In this document: piece after piece, positions 47,835 through 61,719 of the stretch | Numbering within the stretch: the first letter of the stretch is position 1 | How the letters are laid out: every line of letters begins with the position of its first letter | Assembly: GCA_029962745.1 (NCBI GenBank) | Contig: CM057158.1 | Span: forward strand, 7,825,528 to 7,889,527 | Direction: 5' to 3' | Origin: Echinometra lucunter | Lineage: Eukaryota; Echinodermata; Echinoidea; Camarodonta; Echinometridae | Length of the DNA stretch: 64,000 nt | Translations under genes and position numbers: made by a program | Notes under the pieces: model-generated | Told to the model about the DNA's origin: nothing | The model's database searches: none | Seen by the model: the letters and a program-made list of their open reading frames with translations, nothing else

Positions 47835-50800
47835 GGGATAATCACGGTAGTAGAAAAGGAGTGAAATGGAAATATCAAAGAAATAATCCAAACTACAGAA
47901 AGTGTGAAGGATAGAAAGAAGAAAATATAAAACCCCAAAGAGCAAGAGGGAAAGGTTTGGAAATGAAATAATGGAGGCAGAAATTACATATTGGAGGCAA
48001 AAAAAAAAAAAGGATATATGACATGACATGCAGACACAAAGGAAATGCTAGATACCATGCCATGTCTGAAGGTCAGCTCTCTGCAGAGTAGGTGATTTCT
48101 GACCACTCTAAAAGGCATCAATCTCCAAAACAACACTTCTACCTTCTCCCCAATTAAAATTCTAAATTATGCTATCAAACCCAGGAAATCTCTCGTCTCA
48201 ATTTCCATAATAATCATATTTTTTCTTGAAGCAAAAATTAGAAATCTAATCTATGGGACAATACCCAACCTCCTTCCCTATAATCCCTGGGCTAAAGCCT
48301 GAGGCTGTAACTAGACAGGACAATTTGAGTCTTATCATGGATGAGACAACTATGAAACATATGTCCTGACGCTTGGTGATGTCCAATTAAACATAAAAGT
48401 TGAGATAAAATGGTGATTATTTAATGCCTTGTTTTGAGCAATGCCCTAAATCAGCCATTTGACAAGCTCTCAAAGGTTATTCCCATTTAAAAAGATGTAG
48501 ACGGCCAGTCTGAGATCTTATTGTAGCATATGGTATCATTAACAAATACAATAAAGACAGTGAAACAAAGGGATGGCTTAAGAAAGTTTTCTGTACATGG
48601 AAGGAATTTTCAACAAAGAAAATATGCTCTTGAGTTAGAGGAAGTAATTTTCTCTATGTATCTTGTATCAGTGCAGGTAAAACAGAAGAAAGATCATTGA
48701 TCACACTGAAAACAATATAATTTCATATGAGTTGATTTGGTACAAGTACATCCATAGACTCTAGCCCAGCTCATCTTACAATTGATATAAAATGAGTCTT
48801 AATTCTTACCATAGTATCTATCCAACCTAATAGTGAGATCATTTTCCTACCCTGAGTCTGAGAGCATATGCAAGTGCCCCTGCTAAGATTATGGATTCTA
48901 TCTTGAAATAGGGAATTCATGCCATCAAAAATAAATTGTGCATGCATTACTTGCATCATTTACCTTTGAACAATAATTCATGCTTAACAGAACTTGAGTA
49001 ACATTTTTGGTCCATTAAATGGTAAGATACAAGAAACAAGAATGTTTTTAATGTTTGTTACCAATGACAATTTAATGATATCATGATATCTTGAAATTAT
49101 TCACACCTACAAATATAGTTTGAAATAGATACTTACCCCTTGCTACAAGACCCAGCAAAAGTTGAACATATGGTTGGGTTATTGGTGGATGAGATGGCAT
49201 GGAACGAAGAAAGGAAAACAACCAAATAACAAACAAATTAGCACATTTTCTACTTCATTGCCTCATCATTATCATTCATTAGCTATAGTTAAAAAGATTT
49301 TTTTTTCTTCACGTTAACAAAGTGAAAATAGAATGTGGGAAATAGAGGTGTTAGTCACTAATATTAATATTTCTCTTCTTCTTCTTTCTTACAAATCCTA
49401 ATCATTGTGACAGTTTAATGAAAACTACAATTTATTTATATGTACAGTCATACAGGCATTATACCCCAACCAAACAAAAACCCAAAACAATAAAACTGAA
49501 TGTTATCAAGAAAGAGTTAGGCAAAGTCCCTGTAGAGTTTGGCAAACTAGTTGACCATTGCATGGTTGCAATTGGGATTCTTACTTTTATCCATATCCTC
49601 CACTGAGAAATAACAAACATCTTCAAGAATTTGCAGATTGTTTTATTATTTCATTTTTTTTTTCATTCATAAAGAAGCCTGAAGTACCAAACGCAAAACT
49701 TCTTTGATGAATATAGATTTAGCAGATGTATTTCAGCTGATTCTTTCACTCAATTTCTGCAAATATAACACATGCTGACCATTAACATTGCAAAGTTATT
49801 ACTTCAGAGCTAACTACTTTTTTGTGTAAAACTTGTATGAACCATGAATATCCTGGAGATATTGTAGCAATTTAAAATAATCACATATTGCACACTTTTC
49901 AGTAAAATCTTCACCTTAATAGGGAATATACTGGGGAAAAAAATAAAAGCAAACAAGTATGATGTCATGTGATAAAGTAACAACTGACTGAATGAAAACA
50001 AATTATATTTTCTTTTACATTGACAGCAAATCCCCTCTTCAAACTTACCCACCCTTACTCCTCCCATCCTGCTATAAATCACATCATATGCCTTCTAAAC
50101 TTGCACTAAACATTGCCTAAGTACTCCACTGACAAGGACACTAAAATTCAGGTAAAGTTTTCTTACAGTATTGACATAAACTCATGCTGACTATAAATCA
50201 TATTCTTCTTGCTAGCGCAGCATCGGTGTTTACACTCACAAATAAGCTATCTGGAAATAAAGTTAATCCTATACAGCACCCCAAGAAAAAAAGACTAGTG
50301 GAAGAATACCAATTCACACAAAACTACAACTTCAGATCCTGTTTGTCAAGAATATTGGAGGGAAATTCTAATATTTCTTTATAACAGCACTATTAATAAC
50401 TGGGTTTTATTTACCCGGGGTAGCAACATCAGTATCATTATTGTTCTTCCTGCAGGCCCTGCAATTATTACTCCAGCATGGCCAGGTACCCATTTAATGC
50501 ATCTGAGTTGAGTGCACATATGAGTAACACACCTTGCTAAAAGAAGTAAGCACTGAGTGAGAATTGAACCCAGGGCTTCTCATATGACTGGTCAGCTATA
50601 GAAGTAACATGCATCTAAAAAGGATTAAGCTATTTATTTTCCAAAAGTGAGTGTTATATGTTTTCATAGTGTAGGCGTAGTGTTAACAGGACCAACTGCT
50701 AACCACAGCATGGGGAACAAGTAAATGAACAAGCCAGTTATTTTTGTGTGGGATGTTTAATATGGACATAGTTGGACATGATTGGAAGACATGAATCAAA

Positions 50801-53345
50801 GAGTTAACTGCTTGCTTGCCTCCACTACAAGGATGTCTGCAAGTAATAATGTCTGCTTGAAACATGCTCCGAGCATTAATGTCTGCTTTTAACATGCTCT
50901 AAAATCCTCTACAGACAATCCTTTTCTGATATATCACTTTTGTACCCCTCCTATCCCTTGGTTTTAAGAAAATTTATGACTTTCCTTCATGAATGCAATT
51001 TTGGCTACTTAAGAACTTGTTTTACCCTGAAATAAATCAATTAAAGCTAAACAGATCTTTCAGCTTAATTTTGAAAGATTCCTTCACGTATACATCTCAT
51101 GAAAGCAATTTGCTTACAAAACTAAAATAACACAGTAATAACAAGAACAAGGGGCAGGGGGAGCTGTGGGGCTGCGGCCCCTAAGAATTTCTATAAAAAT
51201 AATGAGGGCAATCTTTACACAAACTGGCAATGAGAAGATCTGTTTGTAGGGTCTGTATCTTATCTGTAATATTATAAAGATGGATATATTTCTACCACAA
51301 ACTTTAAAAAAAATGCTTCCCTTTCACTCCCTATGCAAACTTTACGAAACAGGATAATTAAACTTGGGGCATGAGGTGTCATACCACTCTAATTGTAATA
51401 TTGGCAATGAACTATACTTCCATTAAAAAATCACTTTTACTGTTATTAATCGACATATGATATGTTAGAATATCAACCTTCAAGATTATTCTGGTTTCTC
51501 CTTGGCTAAGAAAACTAGAAAGCATACATGGTCTTTAATGCCTATAATCCTATTCCAAAGTGTATACATGAGACCAAATCTGAAATCATATTTCAGATGA
51601 TTTGGTTGGATAGCTTTACCAGTCTTCTCAAGGCAGTAGTAGAGGTTATAACAGCTGATACTGAATAGCATCATTGTTTGGGTTATGTTATTTCTGGTAT
51701 GTGTAATTGCTCTATGTTGCACTTGTGTTTCCTCTTCTGATATGCCATCACTAGTTTTGTTTCTCCAGACGGTATTTCTGAGCTGACAGTACTAGCACTT
51801 TGTTCATTATTGATGTACGATTTACTGAATGGATATGCTGAATTACTAGTAAGTGAATGGCCTTATAAATGATTTGCTTGTTGCCTTTATGGGGAGAAAA
51901 ATTATTTCTCAAGCAAATCTAAATAGTTTAATAAAGCAAGAAAGTTCAAACTCAATTGTATTCTTTTTCTCAATCAAAGATCTTCATAGTGATACTCTGT
52001 CAAGGTTTCAGTATAGTTTGTGAAGGAAAACACCATGAATGAAGACATAGGAAATGATTTGTAATAGGTTAATTATCTTTTCAGCAATACAAATGTTACG
52101 ATCTATAAAATCTAGATTATACATATACTTTGCAAATTCTGTAAATATGGACAGCTCCTTCCCTTCAAAGCCAGAATCATGAATTAAGTTTACAAATACT
52201 GAATAAACAGATACATAGATGAGATTTACTGTTTAGGAACACCAAGAAATACATAAGTTATATTCATTGTGAATTTGTAAAAACATGACAACAGTTAATT
52301 GTTAGTTCATTCAATGACGGCGAAACTTCAATATTCATCTTTCTTGCTATATTTAGAGGGCACTTCAACATAAACATGGTTTGAACAGGCAGACTAGACC
52401 CTGAGTACCACCTAATGGTGATTTGATTTAGCAATCTTAAGGATGGATTACACAGCCCCCAGACCCCCTTCATAAATCAGCCCTACTTACCAGGGACTTG
52501 CCCATGATTCTTGCTCCCTTCATCGATGCTAGGTACACAACATGGCATTACTGTCATTCCATACAAACATCTTGTAGTAATTAATAACCCCTACTTATTA
52601 CCTCAAAGCCAAGACCTTTTGCTTGTCATCTCTCAATGACTTGTTTTCTATTTCTCTCTCTCTCTCTCTTGCTCTCTCTTTCTCTCTCAACTTCCATCCT
52701 TAAATCTCTTTTACATTTTCTATCCTTCCCCTCCTCTCCCTTCCATTTCTATTTCTATCTCTTTCCCACCCTTCTCATTTGCCTTCTTCTACCCTCCTCT
52801 TCTCAGCAGTTCCTAAAACCTAAACTTGGTTCCTGATTTAGAAGCATAACTAATAGGTTGTACCTACAGTTATTGGTATATGTCTGTTATTACAGTGTCT
52901 ACTGCCCTCTACTTCTCTATCTCTACATGAGAAATAAATCTATTCAATATCACTTATATTACAAGTATTCACAAAGCACAGAGAATAATATATTGCATCT
53001 CCAATTCAATTTGATTATTTTATTTACATAAAATTCCTACAAACTGAATTGGGGGGAAAGAAATTCTTTTGGAGAAAATTAGGTTTTACTTCTATGGTGA
53101 AAGTCAACTGGGAGTTTATACAAGTCAAGAGTTGTGTAAGGCTGAAGCCCTAGATCCATGCTGAAACCTGTGACTTCTACATCTACTTTAAAATACACAA
53201 ACCACTGCACCAAAGGAAAGGAGTATAATCTTCTGCAAGTCTTTTTTTTTTTTCTTACCGATCTCATGTTGACATCAACACCTTTATCCACCACTAGTCT
53301 GATCATTTCTTTCTTCCCATGCTTGGCTCCCCAGTGTAGAGCAGA
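46812..53345 (-). CDS. SOWAH-family ankyrin repeat protein, C-terminal part
   Basis: Exons 53345-53259, 47684-47612 and 47125-46812 join in phase (0, 0, 1) at GT-AG sites and encode 157 residues. The first holds the end of one ankyrin repeat (SALHWGAKHGKKEMIRLVVD), the second the next (GYTPLHVAAMHNKEAIMQFL). The third gives HADINKRDFSGRKPRHYLQ, matching the characteristic ALHWAAKHG / GYTALHLAAMH / VRDYSGKKxxQYL series of SOWAHA-D. The tail has basic SNYIKRKRLRLPSDIIG, an acidic linker, then RVFGRFSFRKPTVPRTV and WDADETS before TAG. The first half of the ankyrin domain and the N-terminal winged-helix-like region are not found; they lie beyond 64 kb or in unrecognised exons. Vertebrate SOWAH proteins are putative scaffolds of unclear function. 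Confidence 0.87.
47812..47836. repeat. GA microsatellite
   Basis: A pure AG run in the intron just upstream of the 47.65-kb exon. Reading through that exon's acceptor into it gives a spurious long frame. Confidence 0.9.
47840..53250. other. SOWAH intron
   Basis: A 5.5-kb intron between the two ankyrin exons. It contains a SINE-like relic (50400-50610), a CT-rich tract (52650-52830) and otherwise AT-rich sequence. Homology to vertebrate SOWAH is continuous across the splice, so no missing exon is expected here. Confidence 0.7.
50400..50610 (-). mobile_element. tRNA-derived SINE-like relic
   Basis: On the minus strand GGGTTCAATTCTCACTC resembles a tRNA B box (GGTTCAATTC), preceded by TAGCTGACCAGTCATATGAG in the A-box area. 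A non-tRNA body (GGGTACCTGGCC, AATTGCAGGGCCTGCAGGAA) follows to a TACCCCGGGTAAATAAA end. The layout suits a tRNA-derived SINE; no intact tRNA fold is claimed. Confidence 0.5.
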
Positions 53346-53572
53346 CTGAAATGATACAAAAGAAAGGATAACATTCATGTTAAAATGACTGATGATACAC
53401 AACCAGCACGTTCATACATGAACCCAGTATTGTTCTCTAATTCAAATATAGATCCACATTTGCACTTGCATGAACTTCTCTTGTTTGAATAGTCCCCAAG
53501 GCCACTACCATTTTTCATCTATCAAAGATGCAAAATTTATCTGTGTTTTACATCTTGGGCTTTGTCATAAAC

Positions 53573-53798
53573 ACTCTAAAAAAGGACTGGTAAAAAAGAC
53601 ACACACACAAAAAAAACCAACAACAATATAATAATATAGTAAATATGTGTCCGACCACAAAACTGGTCAAGATCAACAGAAATTTTGGTACATTTTTTTG
53701 GTAATATTGACCATCATAGTGGTCAATTTTACCAATATTTTTGGTCGGACACATATTAACCAAAGTATTGCTCATTTTGACCAATCCTTTTTAGAGTA
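53573..53798. mobile_element. Foldback MITE
   Basis: ACTCTAAAAAAGGACTGGT pairs with ACCAATCCTTTTTAGAGT, and AATATGTGTCCGACCA pairs with TGGTCGGACACATATT. The interior is further self-complementary (TTGACCACTATGATGGTCAA region). About 225 bp, non-coding, just 230 bp from the ankyrin exon. Confidence 0.85.
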
Positions 53799-53799
53799 A

Positions 53800-56700
53800 A
53801 GGGTTACAACTGGAGTTATCCTCAACTTGAAATTTACAGCAAATGCAACTCTTACCCAATTCCAAAAGAGATTTAAGTGTTACAACTGTTTTGGAACCAT
53901 TGCAACTTTTAGGAGTTAGGATCAAGATGACTTTTTGGTAGTGGATAAGCGGATTATCAAAGGGATGTAATAAAAAGTGCAGCTACCTTCACAAAGTCAC
54001 ATTAAATACACTTAACGTGTTACTAGAAAAAAATATTGCAATAAAAGAATTGGACCTCCATACAAACAGCAACATAAACCTGCTAACACATGGCTCTTAC
54101 ACTTGAGGTCATATAGCAGCCATTATGAGGTGTTAATTGCCTGATTAAAATGTAGCAGAATGTCTTTGGCCTTAGAGTTGCACATTAAGATTCCAAATGG
54201 GAGAGATTTATGTAGGAGGCCCCTAAGAAAATGGCATTGGATACGGTTCCTAACATTCTACAAAGTGTGTTTTGTCTCTCAAAACTGTCCACTGAACAGG
54301 AAATGGTTGGTGAATCAAAGCCAAGAAGGAATATGATGAAATACAGTGAAATAGGGACATAAAGGACTTCATCTAGCCTTTAAATGTAGCACTGCAAATA
54401 CCTTTCATTAATGAATTCAGTTAAGCTGTTTAATGAGAGTTGGAAAAGATATTTCACTGCACATACGTTTACATAAGCATTTAACGATGGCAAACAGAAA
54501 AGACTTAAGCATTACAAATGTTTATAGTATACAAGATAGCACAATATTTGAAAAAAAATGTCACAATTAAGAAACCAGGATCTGTAAAAGCACCTATGCC
54601 ATACTGTCATTTAACATATTGGTATGGAAGTAAGTAACCATACTGGAAACAATAATTATAGTATTTAATAATGTTCATTTCATTTTTATTCAATATACTT
54701 GACTTAATCTAGAACAAGAGATATAATGCAATATAAAAATCAATTAGTTTTTACAATCCTGATCACTTCCTTATAGCATGAATCAGTTACACATCTACCA
54801 AAGATGTCTCTTTAGGAATCTGTTATCGCTTACCAGATCTCCAACAACCTTCACAATTTTAACTCTATATCTTGCCCGGAAGAAGAGTGACAATACTTCA
54901 ACTCTTCTTTCATCAGATGATTTTCTAGACCAGTATATCAAACCATCATTGCAAAACATTTAGGTTAGACTCTGATAAACAGTAACATAAACCTGCCAGA
55001 ACACACTTGGTACAGAGAAAGGACAGGTATGAATTATTTGCTTTTAATGTGCTCGTTAAAAGTAGCTATATTTTGAATCTCCTTCATGTCGCACTTTATA
55101 ATCGACATAAAAATGGTAAGCTTCCACTTTATGCTATTAAACTTGGTGAAGGCCTTTAATTGTTTTCATAGCATGTCTTAAACTCTTTTTGCCACATTTT
55201 ATTAGTTTGAATTTTTCCTCTTCTCACTTCCTCACATGATAATATATACTAGTAGTCCTCTTGCACCCAAGACTAAAAATGAAGTCCAAGGAACTGCACA
55301 AAATTTATGTCACTGATTCAGAACTAAAATACATTTTCATGATTCATTCAAAAATGCTCATAAAATGCTCCATTCCCTCTGCATAAAGAAGGGCATAAAT
55401 GCACCATGTAAATGCAGTATGATATAACTATAATGATTACCCAATCATGCTTGCTACAAATATTGAGAAGAGTACATGATAAAGAACTACAGGACCAAGT
55501 TTAGATTTTCAATAACCTCCACTTTGGGCTGCTGTTTCCGCCTCGTAAATGATTTGTGGAAGTTTTTATGGGTCTTATTACTTGCAATAAAGTTTTTAAT
55601 GACAGATATGTGCTCTGGTATGCAAGGGGCCTTCCAACATTCGGTAACATGTCATTTGGTATAATGTACTCCTGTAATCTTTCTCTTTTGCAACGTTCAG
55701 ATGTTTGGGAGAGTTTTGCTGCTTACAAATTGAAAACAACTGCTGAGAGAACATGCAATTTTAAGTATTTTTGAATAATTTTTAAAATTCCATTTATCAC
55801 AAGGTAAAACTGCTGCAGTTAATGGGTATCTTTTCAGCAATTAAGGCAGTATTACATCACTTCAGAAATCACCAAGGGCAATACAACAGTGAAGAATGAA
55901 TTAAAAAAGAAAACATTATAAACGAACCCCAATTATCTCATTTCAGTCAGTATATATTTGTTACCTCTTCTTGAAAAATTTATCCCTTAAACAAGTTTCC
56001 TCAAACATAATTACCTAAACAAGGTCTCCATCTGTTTCAGTCTTCATGAGAGATTTGTAAAATTGGCAATACAAAGTCCACACTAATAATGGGGAAAAGA
56101 ATACCTGAAACTCACAAAAGTATACCCTTTTTTCCCCCTGATTTCTGGCTATTTGGTACCCTAAATACCTCAAACAGTGAAAACTACACTTTTTACACAA
56201 ATTCCTGGAGGTGCATATATTTTTGGGTTGTTGTTGTTGTTGTCTTAAATGTGTACAACCACATACCTGATTACCCCCCCCCCCCTTCCTCCGTGTGCCA
56301 GAATGAGAGTGAAGCACTAACTTCAGAGTTTATCAGAGTAATACAACTTTTGTTCCCCTACAAAAGAAGTAAAATTTATCAAAAATTGAAAAATAGTGCT
56401 ATCTCTGTATGTGGGGGGGGGGGATGACCCCATAATCAGTGCAAGATACACATTATAATACAGAGGTGGCCATAAACATGTCCTCGACTTCTTGCTCTTA
56501 AAAAATACATTTCAACAGGTGTAAATTCTGCTCAGGAGAGCCTGCATCAATGCCTGTCAAACTGGGGTCTTGTGCCCCAAAACCAGCTCTGAAATGGGTA
56601 CAATGGTTACATTGGTTAAGAACCCTGCCAAAATTTCCAGAGTCCCCACGGCCCTGCTCCCCAGTAATCCCAAACTCCGCCCAAATTATCTTTCCTTTAA

Positions 56701-57855
56701 TACCGGTGCTGGAGTAAAGTAGCAAGAGTTACAATGTCATAAATAATAATTTATTTCTCCTTGACTGTACTTTTTTCTTGAAGTCTGGGGACATGAATGA
56801 TGGCAGACAGACACAGAATGCACAACCGTTTCCCTTGAAACTTCAGCTGTAACAACTTCCTTCATTTGTTACAAGCTACTATCCAAGGGGGAACAAAAGC
56901 AGCACTGCTGAGTGAGAAGGGGTACAGAAGGGAGGGGCTTACCAAACTACAAAAGTTCTGTTGTTTATAGTCTCTCTGACAGCCATTTCAAATGAAGACA
57001 ACCTCAAATGCATATTGTCCATGCGTTCTCCCAATGAAAGTTCTGGATCAGGAGTCTAACAGCACAGAGCAAAGAAGTTGCCGAGTTTTGACAATATGTT
57101 TAGTATTGAAACATCATACCTACACCAGGAACTTAATGTCTGTAGACTTTAAAGACACCTAATTTTCAATCTGTAATGAAATTAATGAAGACCCTTTCTT
57201 AAATCCCTTTTAAGAGAAGAAAATTCAATATGATATTATGATCTTTTCACATTTAAGGCTTTCACATATTCAATATCCTCCCGTTAAAGCTCTCCTATAT
57301 CTCAATTGATGTCATCATTAGCAAATTTCAGAAAAAGTTTTTGGAACTAGTCGAGGCTGATTCTATTCTATAAAGGAAATGGAAAATTCTTCCTTTTTCT
57401 TATACATCCCTATAACTAAATCAAATTTGACCATTTGTAGACGAGAGAAAACAAGGGAAGAGTCGATCACTGTCATACTATCAGGGAAGGAGGAGGATGC
57501 AATTCTTGGCAAACTCGAACATTTTCTCCAACATCTACAAACAATTAATATATCCTGAATGCATTATCATACGTCCAGTTTAAAAAGATTTGAAACAATT
57601 TTGTACAGTCTGTTATACTCATATTACTTGTAACTACAGGTACACAAAACAAAAATGTAAACAATGGCAAGTCTTAAAAACAGATGACTGTATTTCATCT
57701 CAACAAGTTCTAATCAATCTTTTTAAAGTCTCTTATTTCTTTGAAGTAGAAGTTACTTTGATGAGGTACTTGAGGGAATGGTTTGTTGTTTAGTGGTAGA
57801 AGGGGTCAAGATTAATGAGATGGGTGATTTATGGAGAGCAGGCTGTGACCAGAGT
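53800..57855. other. Upstream intron, no exon supported
   Basis: No exon completing the first ankyrin repeat is found. A 10-G tract (about 56413-56422) and a C run near 56275-56283 are present, with ordinary AT-rich sequence otherwise. Confidence 0.5.
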
Positions 57856-57938
57856 CCTAGCTGGTATCAGGGATCGCATCACCTGGTCCTTCACCTTCCT
57901 GCAGTGACACCTGGTCTACTTCCTGTCCCATCTTCCAT
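57856..57938 (-). CDS. Weak candidate terminal exon
   Basis: A CTTATGTCCTAG acceptor opens a frame reading WKMGQEVDQVSLQEGEGPGD, AIPDTS and TAG. A donor-like GAAG|GTGAAG lies inside, but its phase does not fit the 53.3-kb ankyrin exon. It could be an alternative end of an N-terminal SOWAH isoform, another gene, or chance. Confidence 0.25.
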
Positions 57939-59471
57939 CTAGGACATAAGTTTTTTTTAAAAATTCATTTACACAGCTTCAACTTGGAGAGTTTGGCCAA
58001 CAAAACATTGATCTGGTACATGCCAAGACATATGCAGAGAAAATAAGCCAAAAAAAGAATAAGTAAGAACAAAAACTGGAAGAGAAAAGAGATGTCAAAT
58101 TGCATCTGCTACTCTGATCTATGTACAGCAAATGTGAATATTTCTTGCCTTTTGAAAAAAAACTTTCTTATGCTGCCATTTCAACTTCATTTCTATCCTT
58201 CTTTCATATTTCTCTGTCTTCTTTAAATTTTCTCTGTGTAATTCTCTTTCCGTATCTCTACCCCTCTCTTTCTTTCTCTCGCATTCTATCTCTCATCCCT
58301 TCTCTTTCTCTTTATGTCTCTTTCCTTGCATCTTCCTCCCTTCAAAATCAGATGTTGCTTGCTTCTGTCCACCCACCTATCATTCTTTTCTGTTCTCCCC
58401 ATCAATTTCATGTTCAATTCACAATAAAATTCTTTTCTATTTCTCATTTTTATACATCTCTCTCTCTGTCTCTCTCACTCATTTTGTCCATCTGCAATGC
58501 CAAACTTACCACTGCACATACAAAGAATTGTCACTTTCCATTTTGCACACTGGCTTGAGAAGTGCTAAAAAAACAGACAAAGTGCAAGTTCAAGGGTTAT
58601 GAAGTTGGTATTTTTATGGAGGGTCAGTTATTTCTGTTTGGTATTCTAGTAATAGCTATTTACACTCAATAGGAAGGTAGAACAAGCAATAGTATCTGTG
58701 ACAGTAACGAGCAATGAAACAGAGAAATGTGCCCTCCTTTGGGAACGCGTGACCAGCTGGTTCAGGATACCACAGGGTTACGAGCTTTTTAATTTTTCTT
58801 TCTCTAAGTTTCAGAAAGCATTTAGTAGTTGTTGAGTGAGTCTTTCCATGTGAGAACTGCAAAAAGAATACGAGCAGCCATTCAAGATGATATAACCCCA
58901 TTTTGTATCTCCTCTTTGTTCTTCACAGATTTTACACTTCAAAAAATATGTTTACAAGTGAAACTTACACATCTAGTGTATACATACAAATGCTAGGAAA
59001 AAAATAAAATTTCTACAAGCCTTTCATGACAAAACAGCTCCATTTTTTGTTTTGCCACAATTTTACTCTGTTTTTTTCCTGTTACACCAAGATATAATGT
59101 AAAATTGACATTTTCTTTGTTGGATATAGGAGAACTACAAAAAATGCGAAGGGATCTTTACATGTACGAACTTGAAAAACAAAAAAATTACAGGTACATG
59201 ACTGAGGCACAAGGAGTAAAGAAACAATAATTCAATGCCCCCAAATGTTTGTCTATGTACCCCTCAAGGAGGTGAAAAGAGGGAGATGACTTTCAAATCC
59301 TAGGTAGGATAAAAAAGAAAGGTAACAAGGCAAAAAACAACATTAGGGAAAGGCCTGGGGCTAAGTATGAACAAACTGTAGGAAATACACTGTCAAAGAA
59401 CCTATGAACACCCAAGATGAAGAAACAATTGCCCCTCACAAATTCCTCTCTCGGCACGCAGGTAGCCAGCC

Positions 59472-59700
59472 GTGCATACAACTAATTTCATAACTTCACG
59501 ACAGCCGTGCGCTATTGTTGATTCATACACTGCTCATTCCCTAAATCATCTCTTTGGCTGGCCGTCATTTTCAAAAATTTCGGCACGAACCGCGGCTGAG
59601 TCAGGTACACTTGCGGGACGTTTCAGGCGCAGCTGTATGTCGGTTAATCCCCTGTAAGCAAGCGAGCCCGTCATTCAAACGCCATGTTAGCATGGCAGCA
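59472..59700. other. GC-richer island, candidate exon or conserved element
   Basis: This island is CpG-containing in AT-rich surroundings. On the minus strand a good acceptor (CTCGCTTGCTTACAG) opens GLTDIQLRLKRPASVPDSAA to a TGA after 34 codons. The plus strand is also open with a GTAAGC donor. Coding strand and function cannot be decided here. Confidence 0.3.
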
Positions 59701-61408
59701 AAACATGGTATGAATGATAGGGAAGTCTGACATACATGTAACATGGGGAGTGCTGTAGGGAGATTATGAAGACTATGTATGACAAGATGTATGTATGTCT
59801 AAGCATTTGGAAGCAGTAACCCATGCGTGAGAGGCTCAGTTGGATGATTAGTCACCTCCTATGATCAGGACATTTACCTTCGCAGAAAATTTCAGATATC
59901 ATTGCTTACAAGAATTATCAAGAAATAATAAATTGTTGACTGGTTAGGTGTCTCTGGAAAACACTGTGGTGCGAAAGAATGCATCCGCAAAACAAAATGC
60001 AAAACTGCAAAAATCGAAATCAAAATGTCTATTGTGACATATTGGAAAGATATTTCAGCTAATACCATTCCACAGCAAGATTATTTATTCATTTATAAGG
60101 TCTACATGCTATCCATGTAATTATCAATCTGTGTTTGAAAATTCTTGTTCTCAACCATTTTCCATTTTGCATTCTGGACACATCTTTTTGCACCAGTGTT
60201 TTCCTAAGACGCCTTAATGAAATGAGATTGATTTTACCAAAAAAATGTAATTCCAAATAGATGAAAAGGAGTATTACATCTAACCGACAGAATGCAAAGT
60301 AGAAATTATCTCACATAATTATCGTCATGAAATCTATTCCTTGCAATGCATATAAAAATGTGGGGAAAAGAATCTCAAATTTAGCTCAGCTGAATCTCTG
60401 TGACAAGCCTGAGTTAACTGCAGAAAGTATTGTGACTGAAATAATCTATGATGCATGAAAACACCTGGCAAAAAATGTAGGTCATTATGAGGATGCCATG
60501 TTTCACAAAATTATCTTTTTTTTCATGAGACATGACCTACAACTGATTCCATTTGTATTTGTGGGATATGTTAACATGAATTTGCTTGATTTTATTTTCA
60601 AGTCTCTTGACATTCCTCTGAGTCCCTCCCTGACTGTTACGGCAGTTTTTTCTTCATTGTCTTCCTGTCTTTCACCCAAGGCAGGTATCTTTAATCTCTC
60701 TTTCTTTGATGTATGTTATATCTTCCATTGATCTATAGGTTAGAAGTGTCACACTCCTGTATGTACTCCACTCTCTTTGTATCACTGTCTTTCTGTTTTT
60801 TCTTCTTCTACCCATCTCCTTTTTCTATTCATCCCTCTCTCATTCTTCCCTTCTCCCTCCATCCATTCATCCTCTTCCCTCTCTCCTGCCAATTCTCTCT
60901 TCCTCTGCTTCCTCGTTAAATAAATATTTTTATACAATGTTGGGTTAGAGAATGGCAAGCATGTCATAAATAAAGCCGGCTCTCCCTTGATTCTCGCCTA
61001 AAGTGTCTGCAGCCATGACAGTGATCGATACATCATTAGCTGTAAGAGAGAGAAAGGCCGAGACTGAAAGCGCAAACAGAGCTTCTCTCCCTCTTTGAGG
61101 GACAGCGTACCGCCAAACAAGCAGCACAAACCAAAAACAGAGTGGGGCCATTTGTTTTAGTGGAACCAGCACCTTGTGGTCATTTTTATGAGCCCCCTCT
61201 GTGTCTGGGGAGAGAGGAAGTCTTTGGGTATGGGTGTACAGGGGTTGGTGGAGACAACTGATAGGCTACAGGTTCAATGTCAAGGTGATAAGAAAAAAAT
61301 ACAAGGCGATCATCATCAACCAGTCATAATGACTTTGCCTCCCTTTTTACTTAAAATAAATAGAAACATTTCAAATCAAAATCCACTTTTTTGCACTGCA
61401 CACTACAA

Positions 61409-61562
61409 ATTTCTGTCAAGATGTTTCAGTTTCCCCTATTGATAAATTCAAGGTTCCCTTGCATGTTCATGGAAAAAAACTACCAATTTCTGTCAAGATG
61501 TTTCAGTTTCCCATATTGATAAATTCAAGGTTCCCTTGCATGTTCATGGAAAAAAACTTGTT
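61409..61562. repeat. 77-bp tandem duplication
   Basis: ATTTCTGTCAAGATGTTTCA through CATGTTCATGGAAAAAAAC is present twice, period 77 bp, nearly identical. Confidence 0.95.
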
Positions 61563-61719
61563 TTCTAGAGTAAGAGGTGAGATTATCTTACCATTTCCTG
61601 AATTCAAACTATTTATTCATCTAACTCACTCTTTCTTTACATTTATTATTTATTTATATATTATTGCTCCTTGAGCTTCGCTATTTTCTACACCCTTGAC
61701 ATTTACAGTACTCCCTGAA

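Noticed and set aside
47601..48029. 142-codon minus frame ending in an ankyrin repeat
   Set aside because: Only 47612-47684 is exon; the rest is intron and a GA microsatellite read through the acceptor.
54784..54960. 58-codon minus frame (SDERRVEVLSLFF, RYRVKIVKVVGDL) ending at a GTAAGC donor
   Set aside because: Weakly resembles the SOWAH N-terminal helix pattern and ends in phase 0. However, TAA precedes its ATG, no convincing acceptor exists, and joining it to the ankyrin exon would omit half a repeat.
58121..58558. 145-codon plus frame
   Set aside because: A CT-rich low-complexity tract giving Ser/Leu/Phe-only protein.
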